Source of the DNA: Sphingomonadales bacterium UBA7473
GTDB taxonomy: Bacteria > Pseudomonadota > Alphaproteobacteria > Sphingomonadales > Sphingomonadaceae
Reading direction: 5' to 3'
Length of the DNA stretch: 18,681 nucleotides
Assembly (NCBI GenBank): GCA_002478575.1
Contig: DLOX01000140.1
Coordinates: forward strand, 11,127 to 29,807
A program made the position numbers and the translations under genes. Every line of letters starts with the position of its first letter. Position 1 is the first letter of the stretch. Below, piece by piece: positions 1-6,083 of this stretch. The notes beneath the pieces were generated by a model. That model was given only the letters and a program-made list of their open reading frames with translations. It ran no database searches and had not been told where the DNA came from.

Positions 1-27
1 CGGGTCAAGCCCGGAATGACGATGTAG
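1..27. repeat. Right end of a family-A palindromic repeat (partial)
   Basis: The first bases read CGGGTCAAGCCCGGAATGAC, which matches the outer right arm of the palindromic element seen complete at 2402-2578. The left part lies outside the window. It sits downstream of the glpX 3' end, the same kind of position as the other copies, which are also between genes. Confidence 0.6.
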
Positions 28-58
28 TTATGTGCACACCGCCCGTCCAGGCCTAAGC

Positions 59-84
59 AAAAGCGCGCCTTCGGCCTCTCGCTT
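59..84 (-). terminator. Possible intrinsic terminator after glpX
   Basis: Read on the minus strand, 10 bases after the glpX stop codon, an AAGCG...CGCTT outer stem encloses a GCC-GAA-GGC inner hairpin and is followed by TTTT (plus-strand AAAA at 59-62). The stem is interrupted by an internal loop, so this is a moderate rather than a strong terminator. The partial palindromic repeat further downstream could also help end the transcript. Confidence 0.4.
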
Positions 85-93
85 ACCCCGCCC

Positions 94-1068
94 CTATTGC
101 GCCTTACGATGTTCGCCTTTGACCCAGCGGACAGTGCCGGAGCTTGCGCGCATCACGACGCTTTCGGTGGTCATTGTGCCATTTTTCATGCGCTTCACGC
201 CATCGAGCAAAGACCCATCGGTCACGCCGGTGGCGGCGAAGATGCAATCGCCCTTCGCCAATTCCTTCAGATCATAGATATAGTCGAGATCGGTGATGCC
301 CCATTTGCGGGCGCGGGCGCGTTCATCATCATTGCGGAACAGGAGCCGCCCTTTGAACTGACCCCCGACGCAGCGGAGAGCCGCCGCGGCCAGCACGCCT
401 TCCGGCGCTCCGCCTGATCCCATGTAAAGATCAATGGTCGTGTCAGGGTCCGTCACGGCAATGACGCCAGCGACATCGCCATCAGGGATGAGCATGATGC
501 CACAGCCAATGCCGCGCAATTCCGCGATGAGCTTTTCGTGGCGCGGGCGATCAAGCACGCAGACGATGATGTCCGAAGGGGCAACGCCCTTCGCAGCGGC
601 AACAGCCGTCACATTCTCGGTCGGTGATTTCGCCAGATCAATGATCCCGTCAGGATAGCCAGCACCAACCGCGAGCTTATCCATATAGACATCGGGCGCG
701 TTCAACAGATTGCCTTCCTCAGCAACCGCAAGCACCGCAAGCGCATTGGGTCCGGCCTTGGCGGTAATGGTGGTGCCTTCCAAAGGATCAAGCGCGATAT
801 CAATTTTGGGGCCTGAACCAATGGCAGAGCCCACCTTTTCGCCAATGTAGAGCATAGGGGCTTCATCCCGCTCCCCTTCGCCGATCACCACGGTGCCATC
901 CATGGCAAGCTCATTCAGGGCAGCGCGCATCGCTTCGACGGCAGCGGCATCGGCGGCCTTCTCATCGCCGCGCCCGATCAGAGTTGAGGCTGAGATTGCA
1001 GCCGCTTCGGTGACGCGCACCATCTCAAGCACCAACACCCGGTCCAAAACTTTGCTTGCCATCACCAT
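94..1068 (-). CDS. glpX: Fructose-1,6-bisphosphatase, class II (GlpX)
   Basis: This enzyme hydrolyses fructose 1,6-bisphosphate to fructose 6-phosphate in gluconeogenesis, in the cytoplasm; some class II enzymes also act on sedoheptulose 1,7-bisphosphate. The 324 residues match the usual family length. The lithium-sensitive phosphatase-fold signature is visible: GEGERDEAP around residues 63-71 and DPLEGT at 94-99, whose acidic residues bind the metals. The glycine-rich GSGGAPEGV motif is also typical of GlpX. Two in-frame ATGs lie six bases apart (M1 and M3). A GAGGG about 10-12 bases upstream serves either, so the start is uncertain by two codons. The gene follows gloB on the same strand with an 87-base gap, so it could be cotranscribed with gloA-gloB or have its own promoter. 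Identification is firm. Confidence 0.95.
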   Translation of the reverse strand: MVMASKVLDRVLVLEMVRVTEAAAISASTLIGRGDEKAADAAAVEAMRAALNELAMDGTVVIGEGERDEAPMLYIGEKVGSAIGSGPKIDIALDPLEGTTITAKAGPNALAVLAVAEEGNLLNAPDVYMDKLAVGAGYPDGIIDLAKSPTENVTAVAAAKGVAPSDIIVCVLDRPRHEKLIAELRGIGCGIMLIPDGDVAGVIAVTDPDTTIDLYMGSGGAPEGVLAAAALRCVGGQFKGRLLFRNDDERARARKWGITDLDYIYDLKELAKGDCIFAATGVTDGSLLDGVKRMKNGTMTTESVVMRASSGTVRWVKGEHRKAQ

Positions 1069-1155
1069 GTCAGATTAAATCCCTCTATCGTCCGTTGGCA
1101 GGCGCGATAGGCGAGGCGTGTGACATTGTCGAGAAGGCGGGATGGTAAAGGCGGA

Positions 1156-1887
1156 TCAGCCTTTGAAGCTATCCTTCGCGGCTCTGCGCTCGGCAAGCTG
1201 ATCGGCAGTCGCTGCGCGCATGAAGGGATTGGTGGCGCGCTCAAGGCCAATGGTTGTTGGCACCGTTGCTTCGCCGCGCAAGCGCATGGCGTCCACTTCA
1301 GCCATCCGCGCCGCGAGCGCTTCATTCTCTGGTTCAGCGACCAGCGCATAGCGGCCATTGGACTGCGTATATTCATGGGCGCAATAGACAGTCGTGTTAT
1401 CCGGGAGCGCGGCCAGCGTCTGCATATTGTCAAACATCTGAGTCGCTGTCCCTTCGAACAAGCGCCCGCATCCCATCGCGAATAAGGTATCGCCGACGAA
1501 AATGATCTGCTCATCGGCAAAGTGGAATGCGATATGCCCTGCGGTATGGGCTGGCACATCAAGGACCAGCGCCTCTGCCGCGCCAAAGGCGATGCGCTCT
1601 CCGCCTTTCACCTGCACGTCTAGGGTCGGGATACGCTCAGCCTCAGCGGCAGGGCCAGTGATGGTGCAGCCCGTCGCGGCCTTAATCTCGGCATTGCCGC
1701 CGACATGATCGGGATGCCAATGGGTGTTCCAAATCTGCGTAATCGCCCAGCCCAGCTCCTCGGCTTTCGCAAGCACGGGCGCTGCAACAGCGGGATCGAC
1801 AACCAGCACCTCACCGCTCTCACTTTCCCGCGCCAGCCAGACATAATTGTCACTGAGGACGGGAATGCGGACGACTTCGATGCTCAT
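1156..1887 (-). CDS. gloB: Hydroxyacylglutathione hydrolase (glyoxalase II)
   Basis: This is the second step of methylglyoxal removal: it cleaves S-D-lactoylglutathione to D-lactate and glutathione. It is a metallo-beta-lactamase-fold enzyme of 243 residues, close to the usual bacterial GloB length. The metal ligands are all in place: THWHPDH (H56, H58, D60, H61), H114, D133 and H171. The family motif is usually THHHxDH, so the second position here is W instead of H, as in many MBL-fold relatives. The C-terminal NPFMR segment is typical of the glutathione-binding domain. The ATG directly follows the TAA stop of gloA with no spacer (TAAATG), which points to translational coupling, and the two genes encode consecutive steps of one pathway. 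Confidence 0.95.
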   Translation of the reverse strand: MSIEVVRIPVLSDNYVWLARESESGEVLVVDPAVAAPVLAKAEELGWAITQIWNTHWHPDHVGGNAEIKAATGCTITGPAAEAERIPTLDVQVKGGERIAFGAAEALVLDVPAHTAGHIAFHFADEQIIFVGDTLFAMGCGRLFEGTATQMFDNMQTLAALPDNTTVYCAHEYTQSNGRYALVAEPENEALAARMAEVDAMRLRGEATVPTTIGLERATNPFMRAATADQLAERRAAKDSFKG

Positions 1888-2304
1888 TTACCAATGCCCC
1901 ACATTGGGCATGGACGCCCATGGCTCGGCAGGAGCGAGACGCTCCCCCGCCTGCAGCAGCTCAACCGAGATATTGTCCGGCGACCGCACAAACGCCATAT
2001 GGCCATCGCGTGGGGGGCGATTGATCGTCACGCCGCCATCCATCAATCGCTGGCAGGTTTCATAAATATTATCGACCGCATAAGCGACATGGCCAAAGTT
2101 GCGGCCTTCGCCATAGCCTGACTCGTCCCAATTGTGGGTGAGCTCAATCTGCGCCGATTCATCACCCGGAGCCGCCAAGAAGATCAAGCTGAACCGCCCC
2201 GCCTCCACATCAAAACGCCGGACCTCTTTCAGCCCAAGCAGGTCAAAGAAACGGATGGTCGCATCTGGATCAGACACGCGGATCATGGTGTGGAGATATT
2301 TCAT
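1888..2304 (-). CDS. gloA: Lactoylglutathione lyase (glyoxalase I)
   Basis: Converts the methylglyoxal-glutathione hemithioacetal to S-D-lactoylglutathione, the substrate of the adjacent GloB. It is 138 residues with two glyoxalase/VOC half-domains. The four metal ligands expected for the family are visible at H5, E54, H72 and E115. The start is the only sensible ATG, because family members begin just before the first ligand histidine. I see no Shine-Dalgarno sequence in the 20 bases before it, so the message may have a very short or absent leader. The gene ends flush against the gloB start. Upstream, on the other side of the start, lies the repeat-filled gap at 2305-2704. Confidence 0.93.
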   Translation of the reverse strand: MKYLHTMIRVSDPDATIRFFDLLGLKEVRRFDVEAGRFSLIFLAAPGDESAQIELTHNWDESGYGEGRNFGHVAYAVDNIYETCQRLMDGGVTINRPPRDGHMAFVRSPDNISVELLQAGERLAPAEPWASMPNVGHW

Positions 2305-2401
2305 GGGTCTAAGATAGGCAGTCGATACCGAAAGGGGAAGGCTTATCGGATCAGTTCGATGGTGATGCCTAGCTCATCAAAAAACGCTCCAGAACCTGAT
2401 G

Positions 2402-2578
2402 GCTTAGAGCATCGTGCGTTAAATCTGCACCAATGTCGTCCCGGACTTGATCCGGGACCCATGCCTCACTGACTACCACGGGTTGGATATATCCAGCTTA
2501 TATCAAACGGTGAGGCATGGATTCCGGATCAAGTCCGGAATGACAGAGGTGATTCATATTTTGAGCGATGCGCTCTAA
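2402..2578. repeat. Family-A palindromic intergenic element, complete copy
   Basis: The outer arms at 2435-2469 and 2510-2544 are inverted copies of each other (35 bases, 4 differences, all transitions). They read GTCGTCCCGGACTTGATCCG... outward from the left. The loop contains a small perfect palindrome, TGGATATATCCA at 2484-2495. Weaker symmetry extends outward to CTTAGAGCATCG at 2402 and CGATGCGCTCTAAG at 2564. A second full copy is at 8795-8942 and a partial one at 1-27. With the family-B element it fills the gene-free gap between gloA and the antitoxin gene. No coding signal is visible in that gap. Confidence 0.8.
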
Positions 2579-2591
2579 GGTTGATACCAGT

Positions 2592-2675
2592 CGTCATTGC
2601 GAGCGCAAGCGAAGCAATCCAGACTGCCTGCCGCTTGCTCTGGATTGCCACGTCGCTTTGCTCCTCGCAATGACG
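2592..2675. repeat. Family-B palindromic element (CGTCATTGCGAG type)
   Basis: An imperfect inverted repeat with arms 2592-2623 and 2639-2675. Both ends begin CGTCATTGCGAG when read inward, and both arms carry CAATCCAGA next to the short loop. From general knowledge, elements with the CGTCATTGCGAGCGAAGC core are widespread in alphaproteobacterial intergenic DNA. It lies 13 bases from the family-A element and ends 29 bases from the stop codon of the antitoxin gene, so it occupies the place where a partner toxin gene would usually begin. Confidence 0.8.
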
Positions 2676-2704
2676 ATTCAATCGAAAGTCATGCCGCTCT
2701 AGCT

Positions 2705-2953
2705 TCACTCACGCGCAGCTTCTGCCTTACGTTCTGCAATCAGCTCATCGACCAATGACACACCTTCAGGAACAAGCTCTTTAATCTTAGCCTGTAACCT
2801 GCGGACGGCGGCCATTTGGCTGGTGATCCTCAGCTGATCACAGTCCAAATGGATCATCACTTTATCGCCATCTCTCAGGCTAAGTTGACGCCGAAACTCC
2901 GCAGGCAAGGTCAAACGTCCGCCCTTAGTGATCTTCGCGCTTTGGTGAGCCAT
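2705..2953 (-). CDS. AbrB/SpoVT-domain protein, VapB-like antitoxin without visible toxin
   Basis: An 82-residue DNA-binding protein. Residues 5-45 have the swapped-hairpin AbrB/SpoVT pattern (AKITKGGRLTLPAEFRRQL, then the GDKV turn). The charged helical tail (VDELIAERKAEAARE, ending at 82) resembles the toxin-binding tail of VapB antitoxins paired with PIN-domain VapC toxins. Such pairs are normally adjacent, antitoxin first. Here the position downstream is occupied by the family-B palindrome, and no PIN-domain ORF is present on either strand nearby. It is therefore a solitary antitoxin or a stand-alone regulator of this fold. A promoter-like sequence lies just upstream, which would leave a nearly leaderless message. 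Confidence 0.8.
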   Translation of the reverse strand: MAHQSAKITKGGRLTLPAEFRRQLSLRDGDKVMIHLDCDQLRITSQMAAVRRLQAKIKELVPEGVSLVDELIAERKAEAARE

Positions 2954-2964
2954 TTGACGAACAT

Positions 2965-2994
2965 ATCATAGCGATCGAAGTGAACCAAATTCAA
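2965..2994 (-). promoter_or_regulatory. Possible promoter of the AbrB-type gene
   Basis: Read on the minus strand: TTGAAT (-35, 4 of 6 consensus), an 18-base spacer, then TATGAT (-10, 5 of 6). It ends 11 bases before the ATG at 2953, so transcription would start only a few bases before the start codon. No Shine-Dalgarno sequence is visible, which fits a leaderless or nearly leaderless message. Antitoxins of this type usually repress their own promoter. Confidence 0.4.
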
Positions 2995-3003
2995 AATCGT
3001 GCA

Positions 3004-3753
3004 CTATGGCGTCTTTGGTGCACTATCCAATTGCTTGAGAGCAGCGGCGGCTGCCTTTCCCGCGGTGCCATTGGGCGACAGTTTCACCGCCCCTTCCCAA
3101 GCGGCTCTGGCCGCCGCTTCATAGCCTTGAGTCAAGGCGATGTTCCCTGCCTCCAGTGCCACTTGAGCATCGTCGGGCGCGCGCTTGACGGCTTCATCGA
3201 TATGCTTTTCGGCAAGCTCCAGATTGCCTGTCCGCCGCGCCAAGGTTGCGGAGAGGAGCCAGACTAGTGGGTCTTCCGGAACCAGTTTGATCGCTTCATC
3301 GAGATCAGTGCGGGCTTGGGCTGGCTGACGCAACGCCACAAGAGCGCGGGCGCGATCCAGATGCGCCTCGCCCTTCTCAGCGCCCGCCAATTGCCCGCTG
3401 ACGATAGCAGTATCGAGATAAGTCCGCGCTTTTCCCGCCTCCGTTGCGGCGAGCGCAGCATTCCCAGCTTGCACCCACAACCGGGCCGAACGGCCATCGC
3501 GATTACGCTCAGCCTCTGTCGCGGCTTGTTCAAAGGCGGTCATGGCTGGACCCCATCGTTCTTGCCGCGCAAAGGCGAGGCCCAAACATTGCCGCGCCAA
3601 CACGCCACCGCCCGCCAGCTGCCAGGTGCTGGCTTCGTCAATCGCCTTGGCCGGGTCCGCATCGACCATCGCAAGGCAGGCAGCGAACCGCTCCTCCCCC
3701 TTTGCTGGAGCAGGCGAGAGGGAAGCGGCGGCGAGCAGAAGAAGATCAAGCAT
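3004..3753 (-). CDS. Tetratricopeptide-repeat protein, probably exported
   Basis: A 249-residue protein with a short hydrophobic N-terminus (LDLLLLAAASLSPAPA, residues 2-17) that looks like a signal peptide, then alanine-rich helical repeats. The clearest TPR units lie around residues 130-230, with LDEAIKLVPEDPLVWLLSA and IDEAVKRAPDDAQVALEAG. These repeats usually mediate protein-protein contacts; the partner cannot be read from the sequence. The ATG overlaps the stop codon of the upstream alpha/beta hydrolase gene by one base (TAATG), so translation is probably coupled. The gene ends about 50 bases before the antitoxin gene start on the same strand. No specific named homologue recognised. 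Confidence 0.85.
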   Translation of the reverse strand: MLDLLLLAAASLSPAPAKGEERFAACLAMVDADPAKAIDEASTWQLAGGGVLARQCLGLAFARQERWGPAMTAFEQAATEAERNRDGRSARLWVQAGNAALAATEAGKARTYLDTAIVSGQLAGAEKGEAHLDRARALVALRQPAQARTDLDEAIKLVPEDPLVWLLSATLARRTGNLELAEKHIDEAVKRAPDDAQVALEAGNIALTQGYEAAARAAWEGAVKLSPNGTAGKAAAAALKQLDSAPKTP

Positions 3754-4490
3754 TAGACATCCGGCAAAGTGGCGATGGTGCGCGCCAGCAGGTCAATATC
3801 CTGCGGACGCGAGAGGCGATGATCACCATCCTTGACCAAAACCACCTGCACATCGGCTGAACGAAGGCGCTCAGCAAGCTTCAGCGAAATCTCCCACGGC
3901 ACGTCGGGATCCTCTTGACCATGGATCAGCCGCACCGGGCAATTGATCCCAATCTTGTCCCTCAGCAAAAGTTTGGCTTGGCCTGACTCCCAAAAGGCTT
4001 TGGTCGTGACCATTGGCTCCGGGCCATAGTCAGACGGGCGTTCGAGCCGCCCATATTTGGCGATCCGCCCCTTTTCTTCGCTGGTGAAGCCCCAATCGCT
4101 AAAGTCAGGCGCTGGCGCGATGCCGACTATTGCTTTCACTTGATCACCTAGCGCCAAGGCCAGCAACAGCATGATCCAACCACCCATGGATGATCCGACA
4201 AGGATGACCGGCCCGCGTTCATTGGCTTCAACAATCATGCGGGCATCGTCCGCCCAGCCGCTCAGCGTCCCGTCCTCAAAAGCGCCTTCGCTCTCGCCGC
4301 ATCCGCTATAGTCCAGTCGCAGCATCGCGCGCCCATTGCGGATCGCCCAGTCCTCCAGCGCGATGGCCTTGGTGCCCATCATGTCAGACTTATAGCCGGG
4401 CAAAAAGACAATCGTCGGCCCCTTCCCCGCCACGCGGCGGAAAGCAAGGCGAAGGCCGTCAGGACGGGTGAGGATGGAGGGGGCGGTCAT
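3753..4490 (-). CDS. Alpha/beta hydrolase, ABHD10-like
   Basis: A 245-residue cytoplasmic serine hydrolase. The nucleophile elbow is GSSMGG (99-104, S101). The likely acid is D194 in HGQEDPDVP and the likely base is H224 in KDGDHRLS. The N-terminal LPGYKSDMMGTKA (30-42) and RLDYSGCGESEG resemble the ABHD10 group of thioesterases and esterases and their bacterial relatives, but the substrate is unknown. Its stop overlaps the start of the TPR gene. Its own start lies only three bases after the GxxExxY stop codon, so its ribosome-binding region falls in the left arm of the inverted repeat around that gene. If the repeat cassette is an insertion, it replaced the native leader of this gene. Confidence 0.9.
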   Translation of the reverse strand: MTAPSILTRPDGLRLAFRRVAGKGPTIVFLPGYKSDMMGTKAIALEDWAIRNGRAMLRLDYSGCGESEGAFEDGTLSGWADDARMIVEANERGPVILVGSSMGGWIMLLLALALGDQVKAIVGIAPAPDFSDWGFTSEEKGRIAKYGRLERPSDYGPEPMVTTKAFWESGQAKLLLRDKIGINCPVRLIHGQEDPDVPWEISLKLAERLRSADVQVVLVKDGDHRLSRPQDIDLLARTIATLPDV

Positions 4491-4493
4491 ACC

Positions 4494-4955
4494 CTAGTTT
4501 TTCACACGAAGGCACGATGAAAGGAAGATCATGAAGAAGATGTCTTCGCGAATTTTTTGCCATTCGCCGAAATAGTTGTTCGAAACTCTTTTGAGACCTT
4601 CACCGAAGGTCTCACAGCCAAAATTCATCAGCAGGCCAAGCTTGAGGTCAGCCACCCGTAAGTAAGTCAAAAGTTGTTTGGCATGGGCTGGGCTAAACCT
4701 CTCAACAGACTTCACTTCGATGATCAGCTGGCTTTCGACTAACAAATCAATCCGGAATGCATCTTTGATGAGGCCTCCTTCATGGGCAAGGTCCATCGGT
4801 CGTTGACGCTCGACTTGGAAACCCTTCTTTTGAAGAGCGAACATCAGCAAAGCTTCGTAGGCCGACTCCAAAAGCCCGGAGCCATATCGCCGGTGAATTT
4901 GCAGCCCGCTATCAATGGCTTCCGAAGCGAGGAGCTCAACATCGAAGCCAGACAT
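4494..4955 (-). CDS. GxxExxY protein, PD-(D/E)XK nuclease-like fold
   Basis: A 153-residue protein of the GxxExxY family. The naming motif is GLLESAY (G27, E30, Y33). Residues FRIDLL (D70) and IIEVK (E80, K82) form the core of a PD-(D/E)XK nuclease-like site, followed by Q94. Members are often annotated as possible nucleases, but their function is unsettled. Two things stand out. The gene is framed by an inverted repeat (4500-4531 and 4958-4989). One arm supplies the GGAAG ribosome-binding sequence and the other encodes the last ten residues (144-153, FLSSCLRVKN). GC is also low: 80 of 180 bases (44%) at 4501-4680, against 37 of 60 (62%) at 4021-4080 in the next gene. Both features suggest acquisition by transfer. 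Confidence 0.88.
   Translation of the reverse strand: MSGFDVELLASEAIDSGLQIHRRYGSGLLESAYEALLMFALQKKGFQVERQRPMDLAHEGGLIKDAFRIDLLVESQLIIEVKSVERFSPAHAKQLLTYLRVADLKLGLLMNFGCETFGEGLKRVSNNYFGEWQKIREDIFFMIFLSSCLRVKN
4500..4531 (-). repeat. Left arm of inverted repeat around the GxxExxY gene
   Basis: The reverse complement starts TGATCTTCCTTTCATCGTGC and ends TTCGTGTGAAA. It matches the right arm at 4958-4989 in 29 of 32 positions. It encodes the last codons of the GxxExxY gene, and its outer end lies 9 bases before the hydrolase start codon. Confidence 0.85.
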
Positions 4956-4957
4956 CG

Positions 4958-4989
4958 TGATCTTCCTATCTTCCTGCCTTCGTGTGAAA
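4958..4989 (+). repeat. Right arm of inverted repeat around the GxxExxY gene
   Basis: Reads TGATCTTCCTATCTTCCTGC and ends TTCGTGTGAAA on the plus strand, differing from the inverted left arm at three positions. The arm begins two bases upstream of the GxxExxY ATG and carries its ribosome-binding sequence. Its outer end is 17 bases from the M48 stop codon. I see no clear target-site duplication at the outer ends. Confidence 0.85.
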
Positions 4990-5006
4990 CATTCCCAAAT
5001 GTCGGA

Positions 5007-6083
5007 TCAAAACATCAAATCACTGCCCTCTTTTACATCGGGGTCGTTGGCACAGGCATCGACTATCGCGCGCCATTGTTCGGCGGTGATGACGGGTGTG
5101 TGCCGCGCGCCCGGGAGCTTGCTTTCTCTAAACGCTTTCTCCCGCTTTTCAGACATGGGATGGCTGGAGAGATAGCTGAAGGCCTCAGCAGCTTGGCCAA
5201 GCTCTTCCTCCCCTTCAGACAGGCGATCAAAAAAGCCCGCTGTCGCATCCGGAGAGACACTCGCCTTTTGCATCAGCTTGATCGAATAATCATCGGCTTC
5301 GGATTCGGCTTCGCGAGAAAAGCTGGCGGACGCAAGCGAGCTTAGTGCCCCTGCCATATCAGGGTTGGCGCCGCCCAAGATGACGGTAAGCCCCATTTGC
5401 CGAAGAAGCGAGACCATCACGTCGCGATTACGGATATGGCCAATCTCATGGCCCAGCACGCCGGCCAATTCGTCGGCATTCTTCGCCTCTTGCAGCAGCC
5501 CCCTGAAGATCAGGATTTTGCCGCCGGGCAGAGCGACTGCGTTGACCATGTCGATATTGGCGATGTTGACCTCGACGGGCTCGCCCTTCGAACCAAGCCG
5601 CGCGACCATAGCGTCAATCGCTTTGCGGCTTTCAGGCGTTTCGCAAATCCGGCCACCCAAATCGCCGACCATGGCATCGCCCATCGCTCGTTCCCAAGAC
5701 ATGGGTACAAGCGGCGCAACAATCTCTGGCGCTTTGATCGCGCCAAAGATGACGCCTGCCGAGATCACGACAAGCGCGATGGAGGCAGGCACCAGCCCGA
5801 TTTTGTCAATGAAGCCGCCATAGCGCTGCGGTTTCGGCAGAAACCCGCGCAGATCATCGGGCAACGGATCGGGGAGACCAATTTGCCAACCCGCATCGCT
5901 TTTGAGGCCATAAAGCGCCCCTTCCCGCTTTTCGCCGCGATAGGCGAGATCAGCCCATCTGTGGCTTTGAAAGGCGACGCCTTCGCCTGCCATCTCAAAG
6001 CCTTGTGGGCCGTACGTGATGGTCGCGTCATGCCGAACGGCACTGCGACCATCATAATGCCAGACGGGATGCCTTCCGCTCAC
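5007..6083 (-). CDS. M48-family zinc metalloprotease, membrane-anchored
   Basis: A 358-residue protease. The zinc motif HEIGH is at 212-216, and the third ligand is probably the glutamate of SEADDYS (about 262). A single hydrophobic segment (about 94-116) separates an N-terminal domain of about 90 residues from the catalytic domain, so the protease part is probably periplasmic. The family includes Oma1, HtpX and BepA-like quality-control proteases. The start codon is GTG and overlaps the stop of the upstream DUF898 gene (GTGA), so the two are likely coupled and may act together at the inner membrane. The N-terminal domain has no clear named match. Substrate unknown. Confidence 0.92.
   Translation of the reverse strand: MSGRHPVWHYDGRSAVRHDATITYGPQGFEMAGEGVAFQSHRWADLAYRGEKREGALYGLKSDAGWQIGLPDPLPDDLRGFLPKPQRYGGFIDKIGLVPASIALVVISAGVIFGAIKAPEIVAPLVPMSWERAMGDAMVGDLGGRICETPESRKAIDAMVARLGSKGEPVEVNIANIDMVNAVALPGGKILIFRGLLQEAKNADELAGVLGHEIGHIRNRDVMVSLLRQMGLTVILGGANPDMAGALSSLASASFSREAESEADDYSIKLMQKASVSPDATAGFFDRLSEGEEELGQAAEAFSYLSSHPMSEKREKAFRESKLPGARHTPVITAEQWRAIVDACANDPDVKEGSDLMF

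Noticed and set aside
1062..1586. 174-residue minus-strand ORF in the gap between glpX and gloB, extending into gloB
   Set aside because: Most of it overlaps gloB in another frame. Its end in the gap looks somewhat protein-like but matches nothing I know.
2402..2675. Possible CRISPR array
   Set aside because: The repeats are single palindromes of two different families with no regular spacers and no cas genes.
4915..5175. Plus-strand ORF containing IFLSSCLRVKH, like the GxxExxY C-terminus
   Set aside because: The shared residues arise because the right repeat arm is an inverted copy of the left arm. The ORF overlaps both neighbours and is not a gene.
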